Both the position numbers and the translations under genes were made by a program. Positions 53,243 to 62,356 of a DNA stretch of 64,000 nucleotides are shown in pieces; positions within the stretch are counted from its first letter, which is position 1, and the number at the start of each line of letters is the position of its first letter. Source of the DNA: Myxococcales bacterium (lineage in GTDB: Bacteria > Myxococcota_A > Polyangia > Palsa-1104 > JAEUJZ01); assembly GCA_016794465.1 (NCBI GenBank), contig JAEUKA010000030.1:1-64000 (forward strand). Direction: 5' to 3'. Under the pieces are notes generated by a model that did no database searches, had not been told where the DNA came from, and saw only the letters and a program-made list of their open reading frames with translations.

Positions 53243-54499
53243 ATGCCGAAGATCATTACGAATGCCAAAGAAGCCGCTGCACTGGTTCAAGAGAAACAGC
53301 AACTCGAAGTCAATCTTGCTTGGGAATTGCTCGATGTCTTCAATAAGACAAAGGATTTGATTGACCCACTGCGGGACTGCGCCGATCTGGCACTTCAGGA
53401 AATGATCTGCATCCGCGACGGCATTGGCCCGGCAGCGGTCCAGAACGCGATCAACGAAGAGATCAAGATCATGGCGGTGCTCAAGAAAGAGCGGCCAAGC
53501 TCCAAGCTGAAGGACAAAGGCAAGGATGATTTTGATATCGTTGATAAAGCCGAGAAGCTGGAGATCCTGCTCAAAGAAGTCTCCAAGATGGACGCGCAGG
53601 ATGTCTCTGATATCGTTCGACTCTATGGAACCTTTGTTGAAAAGGCCGCCAAAGAGAAAGAGCTGACCGAGCTGTATAAGCTTGTGGAAGATCGCAAGAA
53701 TGCGTTCCGCAAAGGCACCGACAAGCTGGATGCCGATGCAGTGTGGAACAAGGGCGATAAGAAGCAGGAAGCGGGACGGCATCGGGCGGCGATCCTGAGC
53801 GAGGAGCTGAAGAACAAGCTTGGGGAGCTCAAGAAGGGCAAGAAGGCCAACGTGGCGCTCGATCTGACGGTCGACTTTCTCGCCGACAACGCCCTCCAGT
53901 ATGAGAAGTCGTCGCGTGGCGCGGTGCAGAACTTCCTGGTCAGTATGCAGGGAGGACAGTCGGGTTTTGCGCTCAAGGACACCAGTACGCTCGGTCGCAT
54001 CGATCGCGCGTTTGGTCTGGTGCCGGCGGCAGATATCTCGGGAACCACCGCTGATACGCTGTTCTTTTTTAGCAAGTTCCCAGGCATCGATCCGCTGTTT
54101 CAGATCCTGCCGCTCGCGACCATCGTGGCCGGGGCTCATCACTCGCTCATCGAGGTGGCGCTGCCGCTGTCGCAGAACAAGGTCATCGACTACGAGATCG
54201 GCCTGTACGGAACGCTGCTGCCCGGCAAGGCCAAGCACAGTGCGGTCGGCGCGGTGAAGAAAGTCCTCGAGATGGCGCAGAACGAGAAGCTCAACCACTA
54301 CCTCTTGGTGTGGTACGGCAAGGACGGCAAGGCGATCGAGGGCTGCTACGAGTTTTTCCCGAGTGAGAAAAAGTCCTTCGAGGCCTTCCGCAAGTTCGCC
54401 AAGGGCACCAACGCCCTCACCACGTTTGCCAAGGTCAAGTCGATCGACAAGGCCACGATCGAAGAGCTGGTCAAGAGCAACGGCCTAGACGCCAAGTAG
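53243..54499 (+). CDS. Soluble protein of unknown function, helical N-terminal half
   Basis: A 418-residue protein I do not recognise. The start is ATG 53243, with GGAGG six bases upstream. The N-terminal half is helical and highly charged (KLVEDRKNAFRKGTDKLDAD, SEELKNKLGELKKGKKANVA). The second half has hydrophobic beta-like segments (GIDPLFQILPLATIVAGAHH, YLLVWYGKDGKAIEGCYEFF). There is no signal peptide, membrane helix or known catalytic motif. The first third uses more A/T-rich codons than its neighbours, while the last third matches the rest of the window. It stands alone between a membrane protein gene and a cation efflux gene. Confidence 0.7.
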   Translation: MPKIITNAKEAAALVQEKQQLEVNLAWELLDVFNKTKDLIDPLRDCADLALQEMICIRDGIGPAAVQNAINEEIKIMAVLKKERPSSKLKDKGKDDFDIVDKAEKLEILLKEVSKMDAQDVSDIVRLYGTFVEKAAKEKELTELYKLVEDRKNAFRKGTDKLDADAVWNKGDKKQEAGRHRAAILSEELKNKLGELKKGKKANVALDLTVDFLADNALQYEKSSRGAVQNFLVSMQGGQSGFALKDTSTLGRIDRAFGLVPAADISGTTADTLFFFSKFPGIDPLFQILPLATIVAGAHHSLIEVALPLSQNKVIDYEIGLYGTLLPGKAKHSAVGAVKKVLEMAQNEKLNHYLLVWYGKDGKAIEGCYEFFPSEKKSFEAFRKFAKGTNALTTFAKVKSIDKATIEELVKSNGLDAK

Positions 54500-54545
54500 C
54501 GCCCAGGAACCTCACAACGTCTTTCAGAACGTAGCGAGGAACCTC

Positions 54546-54575
54546 GACCGGCACTGCGCTTTTTTGCGCGGGGTC
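54546..54575. terminator. Imperfect hairpin with T-rich loop after the orphan gene
   Basis: GACC (54546-54549) pairs with GGTC (54572-54575), and inside it GCGC (54556-54559), loop TTTTTT, GCGC (54566-54569). It lies about 45 bases after the orphan stop and 35 bases before the cation efflux start. It could end the first transcript or act in the second gene's leader. Confidence 0.3.
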
Positions 54576-54610
54576 GGTGTATCATCGCGATCCACAGGCT
54601 CTGTGAGATC

Positions 54611-55540
54611 GTGTCCGAACAGACTCCTTCCCTTCCTCCCTCGTCCGCATCGAACGCAGACTCCGTAGCGCGCGACCTGCGCTCGCTCAAGCTGTCGGCT
54701 GTGCTGTACATCGTCATCTTTTTCGCCAAGCTGGGGGTGTACTTTGCGACCTCGGTGATGGCGCTGCTGGCCGAGGCGATGCACACCCTCAGTGATGTCA
54801 TTGTGGTCGGCTTCTTGCTGCTCGCGCTGCGCTGGTCCAGTGACGCTCCTGATGAAGAACACATGTTCGGTCATGAGCGCGGCCAGAGTGTTGCAGCCCT
54901 GTGTGCAGCGACGCTGTTTGTGTCTTTCACCAGCATCCGTCTATATGAGGAGTCCATTCCGCGTCTTTTTGGACTTGGACACTCCTATACCCCACCGCAG
55001 CGCTTCGATCTGGCGATTGGGGTGATCGTCTTCTCGATGGTGCTGGCGGCGCTGCCGATCATCCAGATGCTGCTTCACAAGCCCAGCGGCGCGGCGGCCA
55101 AGGCCCAGTTTTTGGAGCTCCTGAACGATGAGCTGGGACTGCTGGCGGCCCTTATGGGAACGGTCCTGACGCGGCTTGGTTATCCACTGGCTGATCCGAT
55201 TGCGACAGTGATGGTGGCGACGCTGATTGCTTGGAACGGAATCGGTCTGTTTCGCGAAAACTTTGACATGGTAGTCGGTCGCTCACCGGGTCCCAAGGTG
55301 CTGGCAGAGATCGCACGGGTGGCCGCTGAAGTGGAAGGTGTGCTTGATGCTCACGATGTGCGAGCAGAGCGCTACGGGCACGGCATGGTGCGCTGCGAGC
55401 TGCACGTGACGATTCGCGGAGGGACTCCGATCGAACAGGCGCATCACCTGGAGCTTCAGGTTCGCCAGCGGGTGCTGCAAGTAGAAGGAGTCCGTCAGTG
55501 TCATGTGCATGTCGATGCCTCGACGGTGCAGCGCGTCTAA
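54611..55540 (+). CDS. Cation diffusion facilitator (CDF) family transporter
   Basis: A 309-residue membrane protein starting at GTG 54611. About six helices are seen, for example LSAVLYIVIFFAKLGVYFAT and FDLAIGVIVFSMVLAALPII. The first metal-site pair is in helix 2 as EAMHTLSDVIVV (H-x-x-x-D). In helix 5 the segment FLELLNDELGLLAAL occupies the place of the second pair and reads N-D rather than the usual pattern. The C-terminal cytoplasmic domain (about 220-300) ends with a His-bearing CHVHVD, typical of metal-sensing dimers. It exports Zn2+, Co2+, Fe2+ or Mn2+; the metal cannot be fixed. Confidence 0.88.
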   Translation: MSEQTPSLPPSSASNADSVARDLRSLKLSAVLYIVIFFAKLGVYFATSVMALLAEAMHTLSDVIVVGFLLLALRWSSDAPDEEHMFGHERGQSVAALCAATLFVSFTSIRLYEESIPRLFGLGHSYTPPQRFDLAIGVIVFSMVLAALPIIQMLLHKPSGAAAKAQFLELLNDELGLLAALMGTVLTRLGYPLADPIATVMVATLIAWNGIGLFRENFDMVVGRSPGPKVLAEIARVAAEVEGVLDAHDVRAERYGHGMVRCELHVTIRGGTPIEQAHHLELQVRQRVLQVEGVRQCHVHVDASTVQRV

Positions 55541-55567
55541 ACCGCATTCCCAAGGCCGGAGCCAGCG

Positions 55568-57367
55568 ATGCGAAGAGTCGTGAGCGCGATAGGACAAGAG
55601 CTGCGGAGTCGGCTGCTTTCGACGCGGCTGGGTGGGATGTTGGGAAAGGTTCTGGGTCGTCCCGTTCCGGTCTATTACGATCCGGCGTACCGACTGCCGC
55701 TGCCGGCTTTTGAGGGTCGCGTTGGGGGTGAGCCGCGACGGGCGGACTTTGTGGCCTGGTACTGTCAGACCGAGCCGCTGCTCTCGGCCTGTGAGCTGCG
55801 TCGGCCCGAGCGAGTGCGTTATGAAGATCTGCTGCTGGTCCACACTCCGGCGTATCTGGAGTCGCTCAATCAAGCAGAGACACTGGCGCGGATCTTTGCT
55901 TCTGATCCGACGGAGCTGCCGGTGGATGAGCTGATGCACTCGATTCGGCTGGGCTGTGGAGCAACGATTCAGGCGGCGCGCGGTGTCCTTGCGCAAGGTG
56001 GAGCGGCGCTGAACCTGCACGGCGGCTTTCATCATGCGGCGCGCGATCGCGGCAGTGGTCTGTGTGTGGTCAATGATCTGGCGGTGGCGGTGATGGTCCT
56101 GCGCCGCGAGGGATTTTCCGGACAGGTGCTGATTCTGGATCTCGACGCGCATCCTCCCGACGGGACGGCGGACTGTCTGCAAGCTGATGCGCGCTGTGTG
56201 ATTGGCTCTCTGTCGGGCTCGGACTTTGGGAGTCTGCCCGGTCCGCGCGTCGATGAGACTCTGCTGCCACCGGGCTGTGAGGATGGCCCCTATCTGTCTG
56301 CGCTGGAGTCTCTGCTGGCCCGGATGACGATGCCGAAGCCGCAACTGGCGCTGGTGATTGCGGGTGGCGATGTGCTGCGCGGGGATCGACTGGGGCGGCT
56401 TGGGTTATCGCTTGAGGGAGTGCGGAAGCGCGATCTGCGGATTGCCGAGTATTTGGCAGATATTCCGTCGGTGTGGTTGCCGGGCGGGGGATATAGCGAA
56501 GCGGCCTGGAGAGTCCTTGCGGGCACGGCGCTGGCGGTGGTCGCGCACTCCGATCAGCAGATCTTGACGGACTATGATCCACTCCGTTCCCGCTTTGCCA
56601 GCATTGCGCAGCAGCTGTCTCCGGCAGCGCTGGGTGGATCGGATGAGCTATCGGAAGAAGATCTGGCAGAGCTGCTCGGGGCTCCGACTCCTCGGCGGCG
56701 ACTCCTTGACTACTACACCGCCGATGGACTGGAGTACGGACTAAGCCAGTACGGAGTGCTGCCGTTTCTGCGTCGCTTGGGATATGAAGCATTTCGGATT
56801 CGTATTTCGCGCGCAGCGGCGGGGGGCGACACCATGCACCTGTATGGTCACAATCCGGCTGGAGAGGAGTCTCTGCTGATTGACTGTAGCGTTGAGAGAC
56901 AGCAGGTCGCGGGCGAGCCGGTGCTGTACATTCACTGGCTGAGTCTGCGCAATCCGCACGCCAAGTTTTCGGAGCGACGACCGCAGCTGCCGGGACAGAG
57001 TGCGCCCGGTCTGGGGGTCGCGCGAGAGATGGTCGAGGTCCTGGGTCGGGTGGCGAGTCGCTTGGGACTGCGCGGCGTGGCGTATCGTCCGGCCTACTTT
57101 CACACTGCCTATCCGGCCCGTCATCGCTTTCGCTTCGTCGAGCCCGAGCGGCAAGGGCGCTTTTTGGCGCTGGTTCGGGATCTGGCCCCGCTGCCGCTCT
57201 TGGAGGCTTCGATCGCGCTCCAGGAAGGCAGAGTCCGGCTTGGTGGGAGTCCTTACCAGTGGGAAGCCGATGAGATGGTGTACTGGCTGGTGCCGCGTCC
57301 GGAAGATCAGCACGTGGTCAAACAGACCCTGGCAGAGTGCCAGTTTTCCGTCGAGCCGCGCGTCTAA
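55568..57367 (+). CDS. Histone-deacetylase-like amidohydrolase with extra C-terminal domain
   Basis: A 599-residue protein. Residues about 35-340 form the arginase/deacetylase fold with every key position visible: the double His in GGFHHAARDRGSGLCVVND, zinc ligands Asp and His in ILDLDAHPPDGTAD, the third zinc Asp in AGGDVLRGDRLGRL, and the transition-state Tyr in LPGGGYSEAAWR. Residues about 390-599 are additional and include LPGQSAPGLGVAREMVEVLG and RLGLRGVAYRPAYFHTAYPA. Their strand-loop-helix order recalls an N-acyltransferase fold, but no consensus acetyl-CoA loop is certain. Bacterial homologues act on acetylated small molecules such as polyamines, or on proteins. Its stop overlaps the convergent lipoprotein gene by 4 bp. 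Confidence 0.87.
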   Translation: MRRVVSAIGQELRSRLLSTRLGGMLGKVLGRPVPVYYDPAYRLPLPAFEGRVGGEPRRADFVAWYCQTEPLLSACELRRPERVRYEDLLLVHTPAYLESLNQAETLARIFASDPTELPVDELMHSIRLGCGATIQAARGVLAQGGAALNLHGGFHHAARDRGSGLCVVNDLAVAVMVLRREGFSGQVLILDLDAHPPDGTADCLQADARCVIGSLSGSDFGSLPGPRVDETLLPPGCEDGPYLSALESLLARMTMPKPQLALVIAGGDVLRGDRLGRLGLSLEGVRKRDLRIAEYLADIPSVWLPGGGYSEAAWRVLAGTALAVVAHSDQQILTDYDPLRSRFASIAQQLSPAALGGSDELSEEDLAELLGAPTPRRRLLDYYTADGLEYGLSQYGVLPFLRRLGYEAFRIRISRAAAGGDTMHLYGHNPAGEESLLIDCSVERQQVAGEPVLYIHWLSLRNPHAKFSERRPQLPGQSAPGLGVAREMVEVLGRVASRLGLRGVAYRPAYFHTAYPARHRFRFVEPERQGRFLALVRDLAPLPLLEASIALQEGRVRLGGSPYQWEADEMVYWLVPRPEDQHVVKQTLAECQFSVEPRV

Positions 57368-58311
57368 TCCGCCACTCCGATCGAGACGTGTTCCTGGACC
57401 TTTCGCCACGCTTCCTTTTCGCGCAGGAGTACGGACAGGACCCGAACTGGCAGGGGGGCGTGCTTGCCCTTTGATCCTGTTACCGTAAGGCTGGCATTCC
57501 ATGCTACCCACGCAAGATCGGCTCCTTCCGTCGTGCCTACTGTCAGCTCGCCCCGACGAAGAACTTCGATCGATCTGGGCATTCCTTGGCGTGTGAACTG
57601 CTGGACTTTTGTGCCGGTTGAGATCCACTCCTGCGCAGAGGTTCCGATCAGCAGCACGTCTTTTCGATCGGAAAAGGGAACCGGAAAGTGAGCTTGGGCG
57701 GTACGTGGAAACAGCGCTGCGATCTCTTCCGCCCCACTGGGAGTGCGCGCGGGCAGCTCGTTAGGAATCGGCCAGGTGGTGGCAAAAGCACGCTCATCTT
57801 CGACGGGAACAGAGAAGTGGGCGACCGTGATTTCCCAGCGACCATTTTGGAACGCCGCCACGCCACTCATCCGAAAGCGAACCTGCCGATTGGTGGTTGC
57901 GCTGGTCAGGGAGTAGTCGATCTCATCCGCGAGAAAGGCCGCTTTGCCACTGGGTGCGATTCCTATCTGCAAGCGCGTCGATCGATACTGCCGACGGACT
58001 TCTGCCGCCATGCGAGATCCGGCTCGCTGGTTCATCTGCGTCAGCATTGCCTCCCGTCCCAACATCACTTCGGTCGGATCGGTACCGAGCAGGAGGACAT
58101 CAGTCGAAAACGCAGAAGCCCACGCTGTCAGATCCCCGCGCTCGATCGCGGCATACTGCGCTTGCACCATCCGTTCGATCTCGGTGTGGGCCAATGGGGC
58201 TTCCGTCCGCAGCTCTGCTTGGGCTCCTGTGCATGCGATCTGACCAGCCATCCCACCGACGAGAAAGAGCAGTCGTAGCGCGTGCTTATTGAACACTTGG
58301 GCTTCTTTCAT
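57364..58311 (-). CDS. Exported SnoaL-like (NTF2-fold) protein
   Basis: A 315-residue protein with a hydrophobic N-terminal signal (LRLLFLVGGMAGQIACTGAQ) and a possible lipid-modified Cys. Two NTF2/SnoaL-like halves can be traced. One covers about 40-170, starting HTEIERMVQAQYAAIERGDL and including DVLLLGTDPTEVMLGREAML, SGVAAFQNGRWEITVAHFSV. The second covers about 185-310 and includes DVLLIGTSAQEWISTGTKVQ, LAWVAWNASLTV. The order (helix, DVLLLGT strand, and a final strand pair) is repeated, so it probably arose by internal duplication. The start is ATG 58311 with AAGGAG just upstream. NTF2-fold proteins bind small hydrophobic ligands; the role here is unknown. Confidence 0.77.
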   Translation of the reverse strand: MKEAQVFNKHALRLLFLVGGMAGQIACTGAQAELRTEAPLAHTEIERMVQAQYAAIERGDLTAWASAFSTDVLLLGTDPTEVMLGREAMLTQMNQRAGSRMAAEVRRQYRSTRLQIGIAPSGKAAFLADEIDYSLTSATTNRQVRFRMSGVAAFQNGRWEITVAHFSVPVEDERAFATTWPIPNELPARTPSGAEEIAALFPRTAQAHFPVPFSDRKDVLLIGTSAQEWISTGTKVQQFTRQGMPRSIEVLRRGELTVGTTEGADLAWVAWNASLTVTGSKGKHAPLPVRVLSVLLREKEAWRKVQEHVSIGVAD

Positions 58312-58385
58312 GACTCCTTCCTATCATGCGGACGTGGATGCTGTGTCGGCTGGTTGGCTCAGCGAAGGGCGCTGGGACCGGTTGA

Positions 58386-58775
58386 CTAGCCTGGTGGGGC
58401 GCCGGCGGGTGCGGGGCGGGGGGCGGCGGCGGGCTGGGCAGCGGCGGGTGTTCCACCGGCCAGGCCGCGAACCGCTCCGATAGCACGGTCGGTGACGGTC
58501 GGCTGGGCTGGTGGCTGAGCCGGTGCGGTGGCCTGTGGCTGAGCCGTGGCCGTGGCTTGAGGCTGCGCCGGGGTGGTGGGCTTGCCGCGAACGGCTTGGA
58601 CTGCCTTGCCTGCGACGGGAGCGGCCTTGCTGGCGAGCGGCGCGACCTTGGTAGCCACGGTCTTGGCCGTGTTCACCGCGTTGCCAAGCTGCTGGGCAGT
58701 GGCCGACTGCGGCGCGGCTGCAAGGACAAACAGTGCCAAGCCTGCAACAGAGATCAAGCGAGAGAGTGACTTCAT
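58386..58775 (-). CDS. Small secreted Ala/Pro/Gln-rich protein
   Basis: A 129-residue protein. The start is ATG 58775, with GAGGAGG five bases upstream. It has a clear signal peptide (LSRLISVAGLALFVLAAAPQ, cleavage near ATAQ). The mature part starts with a helix of Lys/Val/Ala repeats (AVNTAKTVATKVAPLASKAA), then Gln/Pro/Ala/Thr runs (QPQATATAQPQATAPAQPP) and a Pro/Ala/Gly end. No known domain is seen. The low-complexity composition suggests a periplasmic or surface linker protein. The strong Shine-Dalgarno and signal peptide argue that it is a real gene. Confidence 0.62.
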   Translation of the reverse strand: MKSLSRLISVAGLALFVLAAAPQSATAQQLGNAVNTAKTVATKVAPLASKAAPVAGKAVQAVRGKPTTPAQPQATATAQPQATAPAQPPAQPTVTDRAIGAVRGLAGGTPAAAQPAAAPRPAPAGAPPG

Positions 58776-58789
58776 GGAACCTCCTCTCG

Positions 58790-59257
58790 TCATCGTAGCA
58801 AGGAAGTCCCAACCGTGCAGCCAGCGAGCTGCACCGACAGGAATGAGAGTAACAACTTCCCCGCTGCGAAAAATTCGGTGATGGCGCGAAAATGATGACA
58901 GAGCGTGAACCTGTAGCTGGGTTGGATTCTGTGGATCGGCTGCGTGAGCCGCAAGAGTCCCAAGCAGCGGGGCCGAATAGGAGTGCCCCTAAACGCCACA
59001 TGGGAGTCGATCTGGACCTTCGCTTCTTTGGTTTCGGACAGCTCAAGGGAGTCCTTCGGAAGCGGACGCAGCTTGTCCTCTTCGATCTGCACCGCGACCT
59101 CGACCTTCGCTTTGTCTCTGGGCTTGTACGGACGCGCCGGCAGAATCGCCGCTCCGTAGTGCTCTGCGAGCTCCTGATAGTCGCGCTGCACCGTCGGCTC
59201 GTACCGGCACGCGCGCGTCACCGCACTCGTGAGATTGTCGGGAATCCACAGCCGCAC
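58790..59257 (-). pseudogene. IS21-type (IstA) transposase remnant
   Basis: The first 90 or so residues from 59257 match the middle and end of IstA transposases: [40 protein letters not shown] and [11 protein letters not shown], followed directly by [20 protein letters not shown] and [11 protein letters not shown]. Intact IstA has about 100 residues between the last two parts, so an internal piece is missing. Upstream, a stop codon interrupts the frame and the N-terminal DNA-binding and catalytic parts are absent. The last 60 residues of the frame are not transposase-like. No istB or terminal repeats were found. It is a decayed insertion, 170 bp from the next gene. Confidence 0.72.
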
Positions 59258-59427
59258 CGACAGCTACACCCCGCGCACCGCGTCGCGCCCGCCGACCTGT
59301 GGGCTGGGGACGAGACGGGACGGGGTTTAGGACTCCTGCTGCATTGGGACCAGCGTGCTTTACAATGGGGAAAAGACGGAGCCATCCGATCGTTAGATTC
59401 TCGCACACTCCGTCGGAAAAGAACCCC

Positions 59428-61335
59428 ATGGACCCAGCAAGCGGCGCGCCTGCGCTGACAGATAAGCAGAGTGCACAGCGTGAGGAAGGGAGAGCGGACT
59501 TTCCTGCTCTCCTGGCAGCGACCGTCGGACTGACCGGCTGGCGAGCCGGAGCACCACTCCACGAGCTGTCACCAGTCGGCATTCCCGAGCTGCATAGGAA
59601 CCACACCAGCCACATTCTACCTTCCGGTAAGGAGGGACTCTTTCGCATCATCCGCAGCGCGGTCATTGGTGCGGACACGGCGCTTACGACTCCTTTCGGT
59701 CTGCGGCGGATCATCTATGCGGACTACACAGCGTCGGGGCGCAGCCTCCTGTTCATCGAGGACTTCATCCGCCAAGAGGTGATGCCGCTCTATGCCAACA
59801 CCCACACCGAAGCCTCCGAGAGCGGGCGCCAGACCACTCACTTCCGCGAGGAAGCGCGTCAGCTGGTCGCCAAGTCGGTCGGAGCAGATCAGGACTACAC
59901 CGTCCTGTTCGTCGGTTCCGGTGCCACCGGTGCCATCAACAAGCTGATCGACATCCTGAACCTGCGCTTGCCGCAGGATCTTTGTGATCGCTTCGATCTC
60001 GCGTCCCACATTCCTCGCCCTGCGCGCCCGGTGGTGTTCCACGGTCCCTATGAACATCACAGCAACATCCTTCCGTGGCGGCACTGCATCGCGGATGTGG
60101 TGATGATTCCGCTTACGGAAGCCGGAGGACTGGATCTCGTCCAGCTGGAAACAGAGCTGATTCGTTACCAAGACAGACCGCTGCGCATTGGCTCTTTCTC
60201 GGCGGCTTCCAATGTCACCGGCATCGCCACGGATGTCGATCGAGTGACCGAGCTACTGCATCGTTACGGCGCTCTGTCCTTCTGGGACTACGCGGCGGCG
60301 GGCCCCTATCTTCCGATTGCGATGAAGCCGGCTCTCGGTGGTGCGTTTGCCTACAAAGATGCCGTATTCCTGTCTCCGCATAAGTTTGTTGGGGGTCCTG
60401 GGACTCCGGGGGTGCTGGTGGTCAGGACGGCCCTGGTCCGCAACACCATTCCCACCCAGCCCGGCGGCGGAACTGTCGATTATGTGACCACCGAAGAGGT
60501 CCGGTACTCGGAAGGAGTCGCGCACCGAGAGGAAGCCGGAACGCCCGCGATTCTGGAGTCGATTCGCTGCGGGCTGGTCTTTCAGCTCAAAGATCTCGTC
60601 GGAGCCGACACCATCCATCATCAAGAGTCAACCTTTGTCGAGCTGGCCATCGCATCGTTCCGAAGCAATCCGAACATCCAAGTGCTGGGAAGTCAGACTG
60701 CGCACCGGCTGTCGATTGTGTCCTTCATGTTGCGACACGGACTGCGCTATCTGCATCACAACTTTGTCATCGCGCTGCTCAGTGATCTGTTTGGGATTCA
60801 AGCGCGCGGCGGCTGCTCTTGCGCAGGTCCATATGGTGCGAGTCTGCTCGGCTTCGACACGGTGAGCAGCCGGGACTTTCTGCGCGTGGTTACTTCGGGC
60901 TGTACGTCGCTGAAGCCCGGCTGGGCCAGAGTGAGCTTCAACTACTTCATCAGTCACACCGAGTTTCGCTACATTCTCTCTGCCATTCATCTTGTTGCTG
61001 CGTACGGCTACGCGCTGTTGCCGCACTATCTGCTCGATCCCAAGACCGGTCTGTGGCACCACAACCAGCAGGCACCACGCACGCTCAAGTCTCTGTCTGC
61101 GCTGCACTTGAGTGATAAAGGGGCCGCTTGGGAATCTAGGCCAAGCACACTCCCAGAGAGTGCCCTAGAGAGTCATCTTCTCGACGGACAGAACATCCTG
61201 ATGCGCGCCATGCAGAGCACTCCTGAGGTGGCTCCTTCCCCGCACTTTGACGCCGAGTTTGATCGCTTGCGCTGGTTCCCTCTTCCTCATGAAGTGGCCG
61301 CCTTCCTGAGTCATCGCAACGCTGGTTCAAGGTAG
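59428..61335 (+). CDS. Class V aminotransferase / cysteine-desulfurase-like PLP enzyme
   Basis: A 635-residue enzyme read from ATG 59428; other in-frame ATGs lie upstream. The class V core (about 85-480) shows IYADYTASGRSLLFIEDFIR, VLFVGSGATGAINKLIDIL, the His of VFHGPYEHHSNILPW, the cofactor Asp in SFWDYAAAGPYLPIAM, and the PLP Lys in FLSPHKFVGGPGTPG. A Cys-bearing loop (GIQARGGCSCAGPYG) sits where SufS/CsdA carry their catalytic Cys. The N-terminus (about 80 residues) and C-terminus (about 110) are extra compared with the usual 400-residue enzymes. Possible roles are cysteine or selenocysteine lyase, or an amino-group reaction on a larger substrate. Its 3' end overlaps the metacaspase gene by 9 bp. 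Confidence 0.83.
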   Translation: MDPASGAPALTDKQSAQREEGRADFPALLAATVGLTGWRAGAPLHELSPVGIPELHRNHTSHILPSGKEGLFRIIRSAVIGADTALTTPFGLRRIIYADYTASGRSLLFIEDFIRQEVMPLYANTHTEASESGRQTTHFREEARQLVAKSVGADQDYTVLFVGSGATGAINKLIDILNLRLPQDLCDRFDLASHIPRPARPVVFHGPYEHHSNILPWRHCIADVVMIPLTEAGGLDLVQLETELIRYQDRPLRIGSFSAASNVTGIATDVDRVTELLHRYGALSFWDYAAAGPYLPIAMKPALGGAFAYKDAVFLSPHKFVGGPGTPGVLVVRTALVRNTIPTQPGGGTVDYVTTEEVRYSEGVAHREEAGTPAILESIRCGLVFQLKDLVGADTIHHQESTFVELAIASFRSNPNIQVLGSQTAHRLSIVSFMLRHGLRYLHHNFVIALLSDLFGIQARGGCSCAGPYGASLLGFDTVSSRDFLRVVTSGCTSLKPGWARVSFNYFISHTEFRYILSAIHLVAAYGYALLPHYLLDPKTGLWHHNQQAPRTLKSLSALHLSDKGAAWESRPSTLPESALESHLLDGQNILMRAMQSTPEVAPSPHFDAEFDRLRWFPLPHEVAAFLSHRNAGSR

Positions 61336-62073
61336 GGGTGCGATCGAAAACGGACGAGAGGAAAGGAACGCCGAGGACACGGGGCCAGCGGTATCAAAGC
61401 GCGCGGTGGGAACCATGCGAAACAGCTGGGAGTACAGCGATCCGTAGTCACTGGCCGATTCCTGTCTGCGAATCCGCATCAGCGCGTGGGTGAACAGCGA
61501 CAGATTCGATGGACTGTTTTCATCGGCCAGCTCGGCATCCCCGCAGCTCGCCAGGATCACCACCTCGGCAGCGACAGAGAGCCCGTGCAGCGACGGAATC
61601 GATCCCCCAGAATGCGACCTGTGCAGCAGCGGCAGACTCTGCGACAGACCGCCAAAGTGACAGCAGTCTGTCACGATCACAATGCGGACTCCGCTGCGAA
61701 ACTTGGCCAAGCTCCGCGCCAGATCGTCGTCTTTGAGCGGACTGTCATAGAGCACCCATACTTCATCCATTCCATCTCCGCGCTCGTCGGAGCTGTCATC
61801 ACGCACTTGCGCACCGTGTCCGGAATAGGAGAGCAGAAACAGATCTCCTGGCATCAGCCACTCTGCGGCCCGAGCAATGCCTGTCAGCACCCGCTCCCGA
61901 GTTGCATCGGTGCCGGTCAGAAGCACGTTTGGTGCCAGTCCTTCTTCTTCCGCAACGGCCGCCATGGCTTGCGCATCGTTTTCCGGCTTGTCGAGTCGCA
62001 GCTCCTGCTCCGTTCCATAAAAGGAAGTGTCAACGTAGTTCACGCCAACATGAAGGGACATTCCTATCGCCAT
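61327..62073 (-). CDS. Metacaspase-like C14 peptidase
   Basis: A 248-residue protein consisting of a caspase-like domain. The start is ATG 62073, with AGGAG about nine bases upstream. The catalytic dyad is intact: His in LLSYSGHGAQVRDD and Cys in IVTDCCHFGGLS. The N-terminus GMSLHVGVNYVDTSFYGTEQ and DAQAMAAVAEEEG are also typical of the family, as is the Asp-rich DDSSDERGDGMDEVW that shapes the Arg/Lys pocket. Metacaspases cut after Arg or Lys, usually with Ca2+. No effector domain, NB-ARC or TPR partner is fused or adjacent. Confidence 0.9.
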   Translation of the reverse strand: MAIGMSLHVGVNYVDTSFYGTEQELRLDKPENDAQAMAAVAEEEGLAPNVLLTGTDATRERVLTGIARAAEWLMPGDLFLLSYSGHGAQVRDDSSDERGDGMDEVWVLYDSPLKDDDLARSLAKFRSGVRIVIVTDCCHFGGLSQSLPLLHRSHSGGSIPSLHGLSVAAEVVILASCGDAELADENSPSNLSLFTHALMRIRRQESASDYGSLYSQLFRMVPTARFDTAGPVSSAFLSSRPFSIAPLP

Positions 62074-62356
62074 GGTGCTGACTCCTGTGGACTTGGTTTC
62101 GTTCCCGGCCACCATACTCAAAGTCCGCTCCAGATGGGAGTCACTTTCCGCTTCGCACAGAGTCGCATCTGCTCTCGACGCTGCATACCATGTCATCAGC
62201 GGTAGGAGCTGTAGGGAAGGTCTTCGCTGGAGAGGCGCAACCTGGCATTTCGGTTGGTCGTGCGGTTTTGGTCCCCGTCCAATCGAGAGGAGCAGCTATT
62301 CTGCAACAGAACAGACGCGACCGATGCGTCCTGACTTCTAGCAGGGGGATGGAACC

